From Sanchytrium tribonematis (Eukaryota; Sanchytriomycota; Sanchytriomycetes; Sanchytriales; Sanchytriaceae), in contig JADGIG010000032.1 in NCBI GenBank assembly GCA_018985235.1, forward strand, positions 1 to 36,935: a stretch of 36,935 nucleotides of DNA, read 5' to 3'. A program made the position numbers and the translations under genes. This document shows positions 1-8,648 of the stretch, one piece after another. Each line of letters starts with the position of its first letter. The stretch's first letter is position 1. The notes under the pieces are model-generated. The model was given only the letters and a program-made list of their open reading frames with translations. It did not search any database and had not been told where the DNA came from.

Positions 1-1
1 C

Positions 2-322
2 CACTATGCCACAAATCAAAGAGAGTTGGCTCAATATGTGGAGGACTCAAAGCACCTATCAAGTAATTCTGCGGTTGTATTTAGTCAAAGTGTCCCACAA
101 GAGGAGGACTTAATGGAGGTTTGGAGCACTTCTATAAATGATATTTTATGCCATGGTAAAGTCAGCCTCGAGCACGACTTAGATACGCAACAATTTACCG
201 AACTGAGTCTATCTTTGATAGGGATACCATTTGATGCATCCATAAGATCGAAAATTGAAGGTCTATACATTTTATTCAATGTCTATAATGAATTCAAAAA
301 TAGCGGGCATTTTAAATTTTAA
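2..322 (+). CDS. IFT46: IFT46, intraflagellar transport protein, C-terminal part (5' end off window)
   Basis: C-terminal 106 residues of a gene entering from the left edge; the frame is open from base 2 and ends at TAA 320-322. IFT46 is a core subunit of the IFT-B complex, which carries cargo along the axoneme during flagellum assembly. The match is to the conserved IFT46 C-terminus: a segment like VVFSQSVPQEEDLMEVW, then a predicted helical stretch with LSLIGIPFD, then the diagnostic tail LYILFNVYNEFKNSGHF, which in animal IFT46 reads LHLLF-LYSEFKNSQHF. The protein stops a few residues after that motif, so it lacks the short extra tail of animal versions. The start codon lies outside the window. 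It converges on TOP1 with 13 bp between stop codons. Its presence implies a flagellated life stage. Confidence 0.85.
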   Translation, partial: HYATNQRELAQYVEDSKHLSSNSAVVFSQSVPQEEDLMEVWSTSINDILCHGKVSLEHDLDTQQFTELSLSLIGIPFDASIRSKIEGLYILFNVYNEFKNSGHFKF

Positions 323-341
323 GTAAATCACATACTTAAAA
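317..341. repeat. 9-bp perfect inverted repeat over the IFT46 and TOP1 stop codons
   Basis: TTTTAAGTA, 7-nt spacer, TACTTAAAA. The IFT46 stop (320-322) and the TOP1 stop (336-338) each lie in one arm. Possible shared 3'-end/terminator hairpin for convergent genes. Confidence 0.55.
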
Positions 342-2505
342 CTCCCAGTCTTTATCTACAGTTAGGGCCCATTTAAATTTTTCTCTGAGCGTTTTATTCA
401 ACATCTTCTCGATTGGAACATCATGGGTTTTGCACCAAGCAACTGTTATTCTAGGATCAATGTAGTTTTGCTTGGAAGTACCGAGGGCGGTCGTTTTACC
501 TTCATCTTTATCAACAATGGCTGTTTCATACTGTTCAAGTCGTGCAGTAAGTCGCTCATACTCCTTTAACAGACCATCTACAGTTTTACTCTTTTTAGGT
601 GCATTTTTCTTTTCCAAAAATTCATCCCATGAAATTTGTTCTTCCCCATTTTCTTTTCTCTTTTCTGAATCTTTTTCAAATTGCTTTTTGAGCTTCGCGG
701 CATTATTTTCTGCTTCAATTTCCAGATAGTCGGCAATCCACTCATCTGTTATTTCTTTTTCCTGATTAGATGTGTCTGGTAATTTGATTGTAGCACCACT
801 TTCGTAAATTTTTTCACGACATACAATTCTTTGATAAATAACAGCCAGGATTTTATCTCTCATTTTCTTCATCTGTCCATCGTGACCTTTGCTCACGGAT
901 TTCTGGTGATTGCATAATATGGCAACTTGCCGATTAGATCTATTAAATGCAAGCACTTTCTCACCCAAATTAGCATTTTTCGGGGTGCTTTTCAGCTCAA
1001 CTTGGAAGGTATGCGAAGCATTATAAGTACGAAATACTTTTGCAGTAAGACCTTTCATCAGACCATTCAAGTGCTTATTCAAGGAAGTAGTCTAAGTGAA
1101 TAAATTATACAGATAGCTTATCAAATAAATCTTGACCTTCGTCTTTGTCTTTCTTCAATTTTTTCAAATTTTCAAATACAATGTTTGGAACAGGAACCTC
1201 GTTGTGATATCTAATTGAGTCTTTACCTAAAAAGTCAAACACAATTACATTAGAGGGTTTAAAACTGACATGTTCCACCCTCAAAGAGCAGCATCCCACT
1301 GTGTCAGCCTCTTCGTCACCTTTTTCATTTCCAGCTCTTAATGCTAGTTTATCAATTAAGTACAAGGCAGTTGCTCTCTGCATGATTTCTAAATCTGTGC
1401 TTTTCAGATCTTGAGTGTAATCAATCCTGATCTTTTCAATAAATTTTCCAAGCTCTCTAGCTTTTTCAAATTTTTTTACGTCGCTTTGAGATTTCCACAT
1501 CGACCCATGCGATAGGAATACATACTTAAAATTATTATTCACATTTTCTTTCCACATTGCGAGCCAAGTCACATTTGGATTATGCACCACTTCCTTCCAT
1601 GGAAGATTGTAAGGATTTTTTGGTATTGGTGCGTCTTTAGCTATGTTTATAGTAACATCATTAGGCATCAGTCGCTTCTTTAATTTTCCAGTTTTGGGGT
1701 GTTTGCCTCTCCCTCTAAAGAGACCTGGCGGCTCAAGCCTAAAGTTACCAATTTTCTCCTTTCTTCCATCAATAATTGCTTTGCCATATTTCTCCTCGAT
1801 CTTTAATTTGTCTTCTTTGATAACCAATTTTTCTTCTTTAGTCATATTTTTTCTCTGGGTTTTGAGCTCTTCCAAATGTTGATGTATCAAGGTAAAATCA
1901 CATTTCTCAAATTCCCGGATAGGATAAGTATTTTCACAAGCATTTAAAACTTGCATGAAGTCATCGAAAAAATTTTTGCAAAATGTTGCATTTTGATGAT
2001 AGTCGGTATTGATGATTGCTGCAAAAAAGGTTGCCACTTCTTCTGCTTTCGGTTCAAGATGAACTTCTTCGCCATTGTAGATCAACGGAATTCCATGAGG
2101 TATATATTCGGGAGCAAAATACACACCTTGGTGTTCAAGCGTTTGCCACTTGACTTCCCCATCATCCAACAGTTGATCTATATCCACATCGCTCTGTTCC
2201 AAATCATCTTCTGTAGATTTTTGAGAAGATTTTCTGGGCTTTTTCAAATCAGCAACTTTTTTTGCTGGAATAGAGCCATTAGCTTTCTTTTCTATTTTTT
2301 TCTTTTTGCTTTTGGATTTAGATCGCTTATTAATTGCAATAGAATCAGAGTCGTCAGATTCCTCTTGGTAGGAATTTTTCGGCGCTTTCCGCTTCCTAGG
2401 TTTTGGCAAATCTTTGATCATTATTTCATCTGATTCAGCGTCTGAAGCTGGATTGGATCTCTCTTTGAGTTCTTTTAATTTCTTGAAATTTATGTCTGTT
2501 GCCAT
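336..2505 (-). CDS. TOP1: DNA topoisomerase I (type IB), one 19-nt intron
   Basis: Relaxes supercoils in the nucleus by a 3'-phosphotyrosyl nick. The coding sequence is complement(join(336..1091,1111..2505)), about 716 residues. A lysine/serine-rich charged N-terminal region (about 100 residues, with nuclear-localisation-like K/R runs) precedes the core domain (VKWQTLEHQGVYFAPEY, then PKAEEVATFFA). The C-terminal domain carries the active-site tyrosine in TSKQNYIDPRITVAWCK (about Y675), and the protein ends in KFKWALTVDKDWEF like other eukaryotic TopIB. The reading frame breaks after DLFDKLS; removing the intron at 1092-1110 restores DLFDKLS-TTS-LNKHL, the continuous sequence seen in the family. 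The start ATG at 2503-2505 is the first in frame. TDP1, which repairs trapped Top1, is in the same window at 17.8 kb. Confidence 0.95.
1092..1110 (-). other. 19-nt intron in TOP1 (phase 0)
   Basis: On the coding strand GTATAATTTATTCACTTAG. Removal joins two open frames at a position where topoisomerase I is continuous. It contains an in-frame TAA if retained. Confidence 0.93.
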
Positions 2506-2547
2506 TTTGTTACAAAAATTAAAAACTAACTAAAAAATTATTTATTT

Positions 2548-4553
2548 CTAATCTGGGTAGCTAGAAAGAGGATAACCTTGATCATAACGGCTATCATTTC
2601 TTCTCATTTTTAGTCTGTTATAGCGAGTTCTAATTCGAGGAATTGTACATCGTAAACAACCAATAAACATAAACAAAATGAGCAATAATAAAGCTATACC
2701 TAAATAAGGTTGGTCTTGAAAGTATGATATCAGCTGGTCGAAAATATTTTTGTACGCACAAGAACCATCTTTACAAAAGCCATTATATCCGCAACTTGTG
2801 CCGTCGATAAAATTACCAGTGAGCTGGACGCAAGCATTATAACTATTGGAATAACAGGTCAATTCACAGCTATTTTTAAGATCAGGACATGCCCCAGTCA
2901 TTCCAGATTTGCTACCACGAGCTTTGCATTGAATGTCCCTGCTAGTACAGAAGCCGCTTGCGCATTGCGCACTTACTCCATCTACCGCGCAAACTGTTCC
3001 GTCATCTTTATGAGTATCTGGAGGGCAATCGCCTGTATTTCCTTCACAAGTTTCTTCAAAGTCACAGTCTGGGTTGATGGCTTTTCGACAAGTACTGCCT
3101 TTTGATTTAAACTGACAATTATTGCAGCACAACTGGTTTTTGTCAGAACATTTGGCTCCATTTTTCAATTTACAATCCTTTGTGCAACAAGAATCTTTAT
3201 CGCATTGGTCTCCACAATCGCATTCTTCACCATCTTCTTTGATACCATTACCACAAACTTTGCCTTGAATAAGAGGTTTGCTGTTCGGTGGAAGAAGACA
3301 TTTGCCGTTGCTAGCTAAATTATTGCATATGTCTTTAATACTACAGGGAGAGAAATCATTCGACTTAATAGAAGCTGTTGGATTCATAATAAATTGACCA
3401 TTACAATCACAATTATCTGAACAAGGGCAACAACCTGAATTTGAAGCACCATTTGAGCAATCTAGTTTTGTACAGTCATGAACAGCTCCAAAATTATGTC
3501 CTATTTCGTGAGCGATGACTTGGAAACTGTCTCTGGAAGCCGCAGAGCTGACCCCGGCCCCGGATACTTGCTGCAATTTACCATCGACCTTTTGACTAAC
3601 CAATTCTGTCTCACAAACCTGATTCAGCCAAGCAACTCCAACCGTCGATCCGCTTGGACATGTCGTCACTATATAAGAATTATATTACCTAGATGCCATA
3701 GTCCAGCATCATTGCCACCATTAGTGGCCCGCCAAGACGAGAAATCTGACAATCTTTGAGTTATATCGTAATTGTCACTACAATCCTGATTCCACGTCGA
3801 GCTATCGGTTCCCGGACCGCATTCCATTTTTATATTGACTTTGAACAATCCCAGGCCTACATTAAATGTTCTTTCGTATATAGAGGAGGCCTGCGCAAAA
3901 TTTGAAATTAATTGCTGAACAATTTGACTTTGATCATTATCCAAAAGTCTGGCGTAAGTGCAATCAGTACTTGCGCCTAAATACAAGACTTTTTTATCTT
4001 GAGGACACCCTTGGGGGACATCCCTTTTACTTAATCTCAAAAAATACGGTTTTTTGCCTTGAATTATTTTGTTGTAAGGTAAATTGTGAGAGTTACAGCT
4101 CGGTGCTCCACTCAAATCAACAAGTTCTTCTTCTTTATATGAGATAAACTCAAATTTTTGTGGAGGATAAACATCATCCGATTTTCTGCTTCTGAGATAA
4201 ACAGATCTTTGCTTAATAATAAATGTTCCCTCTGTTGTAAGAATTCGACCTTCGTAAATTAAATTAGTTTGAGTTAATCGACCAACACCAATCTGTAAAT
4301 TTTGGAAAAGAACATCAACGTCGTAAACTTTAAATGTATTTTTGTGCAGTGCAGTTCTATTTAGATATTCAAATTGGATAATGGGATGAAAATTAATTGG
4401 CGTGAGCTTTAAATCGAATGTTTTGTTGTCTAATTTTAAATGTATCAAGGTATCATCCGAATGCAAACCTGTAAATTCTGCCCTGTTGATATTCCGAATT
4501 CCATCTAAAACCAATTGAGAGCCCAGGATAACATGCAAAAAAAGAAGCTGCAT
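2548..4553 (-). CDS. ADAM-type membrane metalloprotease with disintegrin domain, one 20-nt intron
   Basis: A membrane-anchored zinc protease of the adamalysin/ADAM family, probably a surface sheddase. CDS complement(join(2548..3668,3689..4553)), about 661 residues. Order: hydrophobic N-terminus serving as signal peptide (MQLLFLHVILGSQLVLDG), prodomain, a basic SKR site that could be cut by a furin/kexin protease, and the metalloprotease domain with HEIGHNFGAVHDC (HExxHxxGxxHD zinc site). Then come a cysteine-rich disintegrin domain (starting CGNGIKEDGEECDCG), an ADAM cysteine-rich region, one transmembrane helix (about LGIALLLLILFMFIGCL) and a short basic tail. The intron at 3669-3688 falls just before TTCPSGSTVGVAW, restoring LWHL-V-TTCPSG. 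I chose ATG 4551-4553; the frame opens slightly upstream only at a TTG. Substrates cannot be read from the sequence. Confidence 0.92.
3669..3688 (-). other. 20-nt intron in the ADAM gene (phase 1)
   Basis: Coding strand GTAATATAATTCTTATATAG. It splits a valine codon (G|TG) between the LWHL and TTCPSG blocks of the metalloprotease domain. Confidence 0.92.
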
Positions 4554-4666
4554 CAATTTTTCTCCTGTGTAAGCAATCAATTTAAAATGCAATTTCGATC
4601 ACAACTTGATTGGTTAAGAAATTGAAACCAATTTCAAAATTACAAAAAATTTATTGACAACTAAAA

Positions 4667-5258
4667 TTAATCCTTTAGCAAAGGTAAGGAAAAAAAGCCA
4701 GAATCTGGGAATTCTTGATGGTGCATGTGTTCATGCATTTGAAATGATCTTGTTCTTTCTTTTTTAACTTTTTGATACAACTGAATTGCGACTTGTTTCG
4801 CATTATCATATACATTATTATTATACATTCTAACGAAGATGGGGCATCTCATGAGATGGTTTTTTAATACGTCTGGCCGTCCACCTATTTTTATAAGCTT
4901 TCCACAATAATCGCAAGGGTATGGTGGAGCGTGAACCTACATTAATTTAATCTACGTTTTTGAGATGTCTAAGGGCGGTGCTTTGATCACAAAATTGTTT
5001 TTTACAAACGGGACAAACTGGGTCACCGCTGATTAAAGCGTTTCGTTTTTTCTTCTGGATAGGTTTTACTAAAGGTGGAAGGGGTAACTGAAATGGCGGA
5101 AGGGGTTGAAATTCCTCGAACCCGCAATATAGATTTAGTTTAATATCCATTTCTTCAAGATCGTGAGAGAGCATTCTTTTTGTTTCAACTTCGGTCAATG
5201 ACGCGAACGTCTGGTTTTGAAAGCCAAGATTTAAACGTGGAATGTAGACGGCATTCAT
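4667..5258 (-). CDS. Small protein with two zinc-finger motifs, one 19-nt intron
   Basis: CDS complement(join(4667..4936,4956..5258)), about 190 residues; I do not recognise the family. The N-terminal 60 residues are acidic/amphipathic, followed by a proline-rich linker (QPLPPFQLPLPPLVKP) and basic KKKR. A classical C2H2 finger follows, CPVCKKQFCDQSTALRHLKNVH, whose last histidine is created by splicing (HLKN|VH). A second, longer finger-like motif is CDYCGKLIKIGG...NHLMRC, a C2HC-type spacing. The tail is basic (QKVKKERTRS) and histidine-rich (HEHMHHQEF). This suggests nucleic-acid or protein binding, but no target is visible. Start ATG at 5256-5258. It lies between the ADAM and Rieske genes, all on the minus strand with gaps of about 110 bp. 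Confidence 0.8.
4937..4955 (-). other. 19-nt intron in the zinc-finger gene (phase 0)
   Basis: Coding strand GTAGATTAAATTAATGTAG. Splicing completes the C2H2 finger by supplying its final histidine (VH) and opens the second finger. Confidence 0.9.
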
Positions 5259-5368
5259 TAAGTATTACTGGTAATAGAAGCATAAAAGTCTAAAGGTATA
5301 AAACAGTCGCTGGCTCATTCTAAAGGTCATGGCATTTTGACTTTACGTATTTATTCATTATAGAGACT

Positions 5369-6040
5369 TCATCCAATAACAAGCTTACCTTCATCAGTAA
5401 ATTGATGAGGAGGAATTTCCAGATTAAGAGGAGCCGGACCTTTTCGAATTCTGCCGCTGATGTCATAGTGACTACCGTGGCAGGGACAGTACCAGCCACC
5501 ATAGTCTCCAGAATTGCCTATTGGCACGCAACCTAAATGAGTGCAAACTCCTAGCATCACAAGCCATTCGGGATTTGTAGCACGGTCTTCGTCCTGTTCA
5601 GGATCTCGCAGAGTAGATATATTGACAGCTTTTGCTTCTTCAATTTCGCCCTGAGTTCGATGTCTGATAAAAATTGGCTTTCCTCTCCATTTAATCACAA
5701 TGTTCGTAGCTTCTGGAATTGCAGCTAAGTCGACTTCTACTTTGGCTAAAGCGAGAACATCAGCAGAAGCACTTAAATTTCCTAGAAAATCATGAACTGT
5801 ATTCTTCGCAGCAACAGTAGCCAACGCACCTGCGGAACCGACCATCGCATAAGCTAATTTGGAATTACCCTCAGTTCCTTCTTGATGATCAAAGGTTGGA
5901 GGAGCAGTATAATATCTCTTTTGAATAAAAGATTTGGGTGTAGGTGTAAATTGAGAGGAAGATTTAGTAGAGGTGCTTTTCATCATGGAAATTTTGCTTT
6001 TCACATTAGTTCTCCCAATTGATGTGAAGCTCTTCAACAT
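5369..6040 (-). CDS. RIP1: Cytochrome bc1 complex Rieske iron-sulfur protein
   Basis: Complex III subunit that passes electrons from ubiquinol to cytochrome c1 through a 2Fe-2S cluster in the mitochondrial inner membrane. 223 residues, close to the fungal length (about 215). It has an N-terminal basic/serine-rich presequence ([16 protein letters not shown]), a single transmembrane helix ([17 protein letters not shown]), a hinge, and the Rieske domain with both ligand boxes CTHLGC and CPCHGSHYD, then the [10 protein letters not shown] motif and a C-terminus GKLVIG. No intron. The start is the first ATG, just 33 bp from the upstream KEOPS-subunit gene. It shows that the organism has an aerobic respiratory chain. 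Confidence 0.96.
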   Translation of the reverse strand: MLKSFTSIGRTNVKSKISMMKSTSTKSSSQFTPTPKSFIQKRYYTAPPTFDHQEGTEGNSKLAYAMVGSAGALATVAAKNTVHDFLGNLSASADVLALAKVEVDLAAIPEATNIVIKWRGKPIFIRHRTQGEIEEAKAVNISTLRDPEQDEDRATNPEWLVMLGVCTHLGCVPIGNSGDYGGWYCPCHGSHYDISGRIRKGPAPLNLEIPPHQFTDEGKLVIG

Positions 6041-6073
6041 CTTGAATCAAGGAGATTTTTCCAAGAATTTATT

Positions 6074-6463
6074 TTATAAATTTTTACAAGCTGCCATGGA
6101 GATCATGCAATTACTAAAATCAAAAGGAACAGAAAGCATATTGCTTAAGTATGAGTTGTCTGGACAAAATTCGATAACTTGGCCTTTGATGTGAATTTTT
6201 GATTGATCAGATTCATAGACTATTGCTATGTTTGCGGTTTTCTCATTGATTCCAAAATATTCTAACGAACGTTTCACGCTCTTGAAAGGAGATAGGTAAT
6301 GTAGCAAATTATTAGAGTTGTTGTCTTTAATTTTGTTGTATTGGGCAATGTGAATATTTTTAAGACTTGGAATTGATGACATATTAAATATCGAATAGCC
6401 TTTGTTGCAGTACTGTAATAAATATGCTGGATCTTCGTTTAGTTTATAAAATTCTATTTGCAT
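6074..6463 (-). CDS. CGI121: KEOPS/EKC complex subunit Cgi121 (TPRKB-like)
   Basis: 129 residues, shorter than the 175-181 of human TPRKB and yeast Cgi121. In the family this subunit binds the Bud32/PRPK kinase and presents tRNA for the t6A37 modification made by Kae1. Matching segments are LSPFKSVKRSLEYFGINEKTA (the family has LSPN..ISEALKKFGIS), followed by IAIVY, and the C-terminal amphipathic helix LSVPFDFSNCMISMAACKNL, which parallels the family's terminal helix ending near ICRMSTKDVL. The N-terminal half is compressed. Start ATG at 6461-6463 is divergent from seryl-tRNA synthetase with only 30 bp between start codons, a plausible shared promoter linking two tRNA-related genes. Confidence 0.7.
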   Translation of the reverse strand: MQIEFYKLNEDPAYLLQYCNKGYSIFNMSSIPSLKNIHIAQYNKIKDNNSNNLLHYLSPFKSVKRSLEYFGINEKTANIAIVYESDQSKIHIKGQVIEFCPDNSYLSNMLSVPFDFSNCMISMAACKNL

Positions 6464-6493
6464 TAAAATTTACACAACTTCTCCAAGTATCAA

Positions 6494-7916
6494 ATGCTTG
6501 ACATTTTGATTCTAAAGCAATCAAATGAATTGGAATTACTGAAAAAAAGTGAAAAGAGCCGCAACTCAAAGTTGAGTATTGATGAGATAGTTAAGCTCGA
6601 CGACGAATACAGAGCAACTAAATACGAAATGGACAATACAAATCGGAAATTCAATGAAATTTGCAAAGAAATGGGTAATTTATACAAAAAAAAAGATAAA
6701 TCAAATGAGGAAACTAAAAAAATTGAAGTTTTGAAATCAGAAAAGTTATTGATCGAAAATAACAAAAAGCAATTGATCCAATCTCAACAAACTAAATTAG
6801 ATAATTTATTGAAAGTATGGAAGAGCGTCGGAAATCTTGTTCATCCGAGTGTAAAAGTGTCAAACGATGAATCTGATAATGAAATTATCCGCAAGTGGGA
6901 TCCGCATTTAGAGCAAGTTCCAGATTCTAATATCCTTAAGCCTAAAACTCCACTTTCTCACCACCAAATTTTGGATTTGATCGGTGGATACTCTCCAGAT
7001 CAAGGCGTCAAGGTAGCAGGCCACCGTGGATATTTTCTGACTGGCGTAGGATGTAAACTATGGAGGGCATTAAGTAATTATGGTATTGACTTTTTAGAAG
7101 AACGAGAATACAGCCAAGTTTATACTCCGTTTTACATGAAAAAAGAAGTTATGGCGAGGACTGCCCAGTTGTCACAATTTGACGAAGAATTGTACAAAAT
7201 GGTAGGCGAAGAAGAAGCGTACCTGATTGCAACATCCGAGCAGCCATTATCCGCTTACCACATGAATGAATGGATAGAGCCTTCGAAACTGCCAATAAAG
7301 TATGCTGGATATTCGACTTGCTTCAGAAAAGAGGCAGGGTCTCATGGCAAAGATACTTGGGGAATATTTAGAATTCATCAGTTTGAAAAAATTGAACAGT
7401 TTGTATTAACTTCTCCTGAAAAGAGTTGGGAAATGCATGAATCGATGCTATCTGCGGCGGAAGACTTTTATCAAAGCGTAAACTTATTTTATTTAGTTGA
7501 ATGTTTCCTACAGAGTTGTCTCTATTGTTTCTGGTGCTTTAAACAATGCTGCTGCAAAAAAATACGACCTGGAGGCCTGGTTTCCCTTTCAGAACGAATA
7601 TAAAGAGCTAGTTTCATGTTCGAATTGTACAGACTATCAGTCTCGAGATTTGGAAATCCGTTACGGAACATCGGGTAAAGGAAAAGGTAATGAGTCTACA
7701 GAATCCGATGAAAAGAAATATGTGCATTTATTGAATTCGACTCTTTGTGCAGTCCAGAGAGCTTTGTGCTGCATTTTGGAAACATATCAGACAGATGAAG
7801 GCGTTGTTGTACCGAAAGTCCTACGAAATTATGTTGGTAAAGATTTTTTACCATTTGTTAAAAGTAAGGAAGAAATTTCAAAAGTTAATGCTAAGATTAA
7901 AAAAGGATCAAAGTAA
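6494..7916 (+). CDS. SES1: Cytosolic seryl-tRNA synthetase, one 19-nt intron
   Basis: Charges tRNA-Ser with serine; class II synthetase. CDS join(6494..7477,7497..7916), about 467 residues. The N-terminal antiparallel coiled-coil arm (rich in K/E, residues about 10-110) is followed by motif 1. Motif 2 reads TCFRKEAGSHGKDTWGIFR...FEKIEQF. After the intron come the VVSIVSGALNNAAAKKYDLE..F block and motif 3 around STLCAVQRALCCILETYQ. The first frame runs out after FYQS; removing 7478-7496 gives YQS-LNVSYRVVS as in other SerRS. It starts MLDI like the family's usual MLDL/I. Its stop codon lies 5 bp from that of the converging small acidic gene. Confidence 0.95.
7478..7496 (+). other. 19-nt intron in seryl-tRNA synthetase (phase 0)
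   Basis: GTAAACTTATTTTATTTAG. Removal joins YQS to LNVSYR in the catalytic domain. Retention shifts the frame. Confidence 0.94.
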
Positions 7917-7926
7917 ATATTTTACT
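7912..7926. repeat. Inverted repeat spanning the stop codons of SES1 and the acidic gene
   Basis: AGTAAATATTTTACT: perfect 6-bp arms (AGTAAA/TTTACT) around TAT. The SES1 TAA (7914-7916) and the opposing gene's stop (7922-7924) lie in the arms. Possible bidirectional 3'-end signal. Confidence 0.5.
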
Positions 7927-8365
7927 GAGAAAGATTCCTATTTTGATGATCCAAAGGCAACTCATTTTCATCGGCACCATCAGAACCCGGTTGGCCAATT
8001 GATACATCATCATCATCATTCTCACCAAATCTGATAAATGGTTCGCGTATTCTTATTCTTGGCTCGATCCTCTCGGTAGTATAGGATGGTCTTTGCTGAC
8101 TACTGTACAAAATTCTATCTAATAATTCTGACAATTCATGGTTATGAATATGCTCTTGAGGCTCCACTTCAGGTTCATCGAATTCGTCCTCAATATCCTC
8201 CTCCTCATCGATGTCATCATCGTCTTCCTCTACTCTAGGATAAGGATAATTTGAATGCGAATTTTGTAGAGTTATATCTCTGAAGTTTGAAATTGGTTGA
8301 TGAAAGGTCCCTTGGTAGTTTCTTAATGTGAAGGGAAGTTGTGAGTTTCTTAGTAGTCCGGGCAT
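7922..8365 (-). CDS. Hypothetical acidic protein
   Basis: 147 residues with no family I recognise. The first 45 residues are polar with several phenylalanine/asparagine blocks. A strongly acidic stretch in the middle (DDDDIDEEEDIEDEFDEPEVEP) is followed by a predicted helix HNHELSELLDRILYSS. After that comes an arginine-isoleucine patch (RIEPRIRIREPFIRF) and a second acid run DDDDVS encoded by a (CAT)5 repeat on the plus strand. Mostly disordered in appearance, nothing resembling a signal peptide. The codon pattern is interrupted by no stops over 147 codons and the gene fills the space between two neighbours, so I take it as real. It could interact through the short helix with another protein; this is a guess. 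Confidence 0.6.
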   Translation of the reverse strand: MPGLLRNSQLPFTLRNYQGTFHQPISNFRDITLQNSHSNYPYPRVEEDDDDIDEEEDIEDEFDEPEVEPQEHIHNHELSELLDRILYSSQQRPSYTTERIEPRIRIREPFIRFGENDDDDVSIGQPGSDGADENELPLDHQNRNLSQ

Positions 8366-8444
8366 CTCAAATTTATTTTGAAAAAAGGGCCACTTTTTGG
8401 CTTTTTCATCGTGTTTTCATTTTCAATTTTGTAACAAAAATTAG

Positions 8445-8642
8445 ATGAACTTTGAATCTATCAAACCTTCGAGATTAAATATTAAAAAAAAGAATCAATT
8501 ACAGAAATCCAATAAGACAAAAGCTCAAAAAAATGCGGAAGAGGCTATGAGAACGAGAATAAAACCAGAATTTGCAACACATTCAGAAAAAATACGGAAA
8601 TTGAATAAGCAACTGGAAAAGGTAGTAGACTCGTTTGACTAG
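8445..8642 (+). CDS. Hypothetical small basic coiled-coil protein
   Basis: 65 residues, not recognised. Very lysine-rich N-terminal half (KPSRLNIKKKNQLQKSNKTKAQKN) followed by an amphipathic helix ending EKIRKLNKQLEKVVDSFD with heptad-like leucine/isoleucine spacing, so a short nuclear or ribosome-associated helical protein is possible. ATG 8445-8447 and stop TAG 8640-8642, only 6 bp from the CTR9 stop on the opposite strand. It is divergent from the acidic gene (79 bp). The fit between two neighbours without overlap supports a real gene, but its small size leaves doubt. Confidence 0.5.
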   Translation: MNFESIKPSRLNIKKKNQLQKSNKTKAQKNAEEAMRTRIKPEFATHSEKIRKLNKQLEKVVDSFD

Positions 8643-8648
8643 TAAAAT

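Noticed and set aside
1951..2433. A 160-residue plus-strand frame opposite TOP1
   Set aside because: Phe/Ile-rich composition is the mirror of the lysine/glutamate-rich TOP1 N-terminus; no start context or family match.
8005..8019. (CAT)5 microsatellite
   Set aside because: It simply encodes the aspartate run of the acidic protein on the other strand.
7747..8034. A plus-strand frame with a histidine run overlapping SES1 and the acidic gene
   Set aside because: The His codons are the complement of the acidic gene's Asp run, and the first part is out of frame with SES1.
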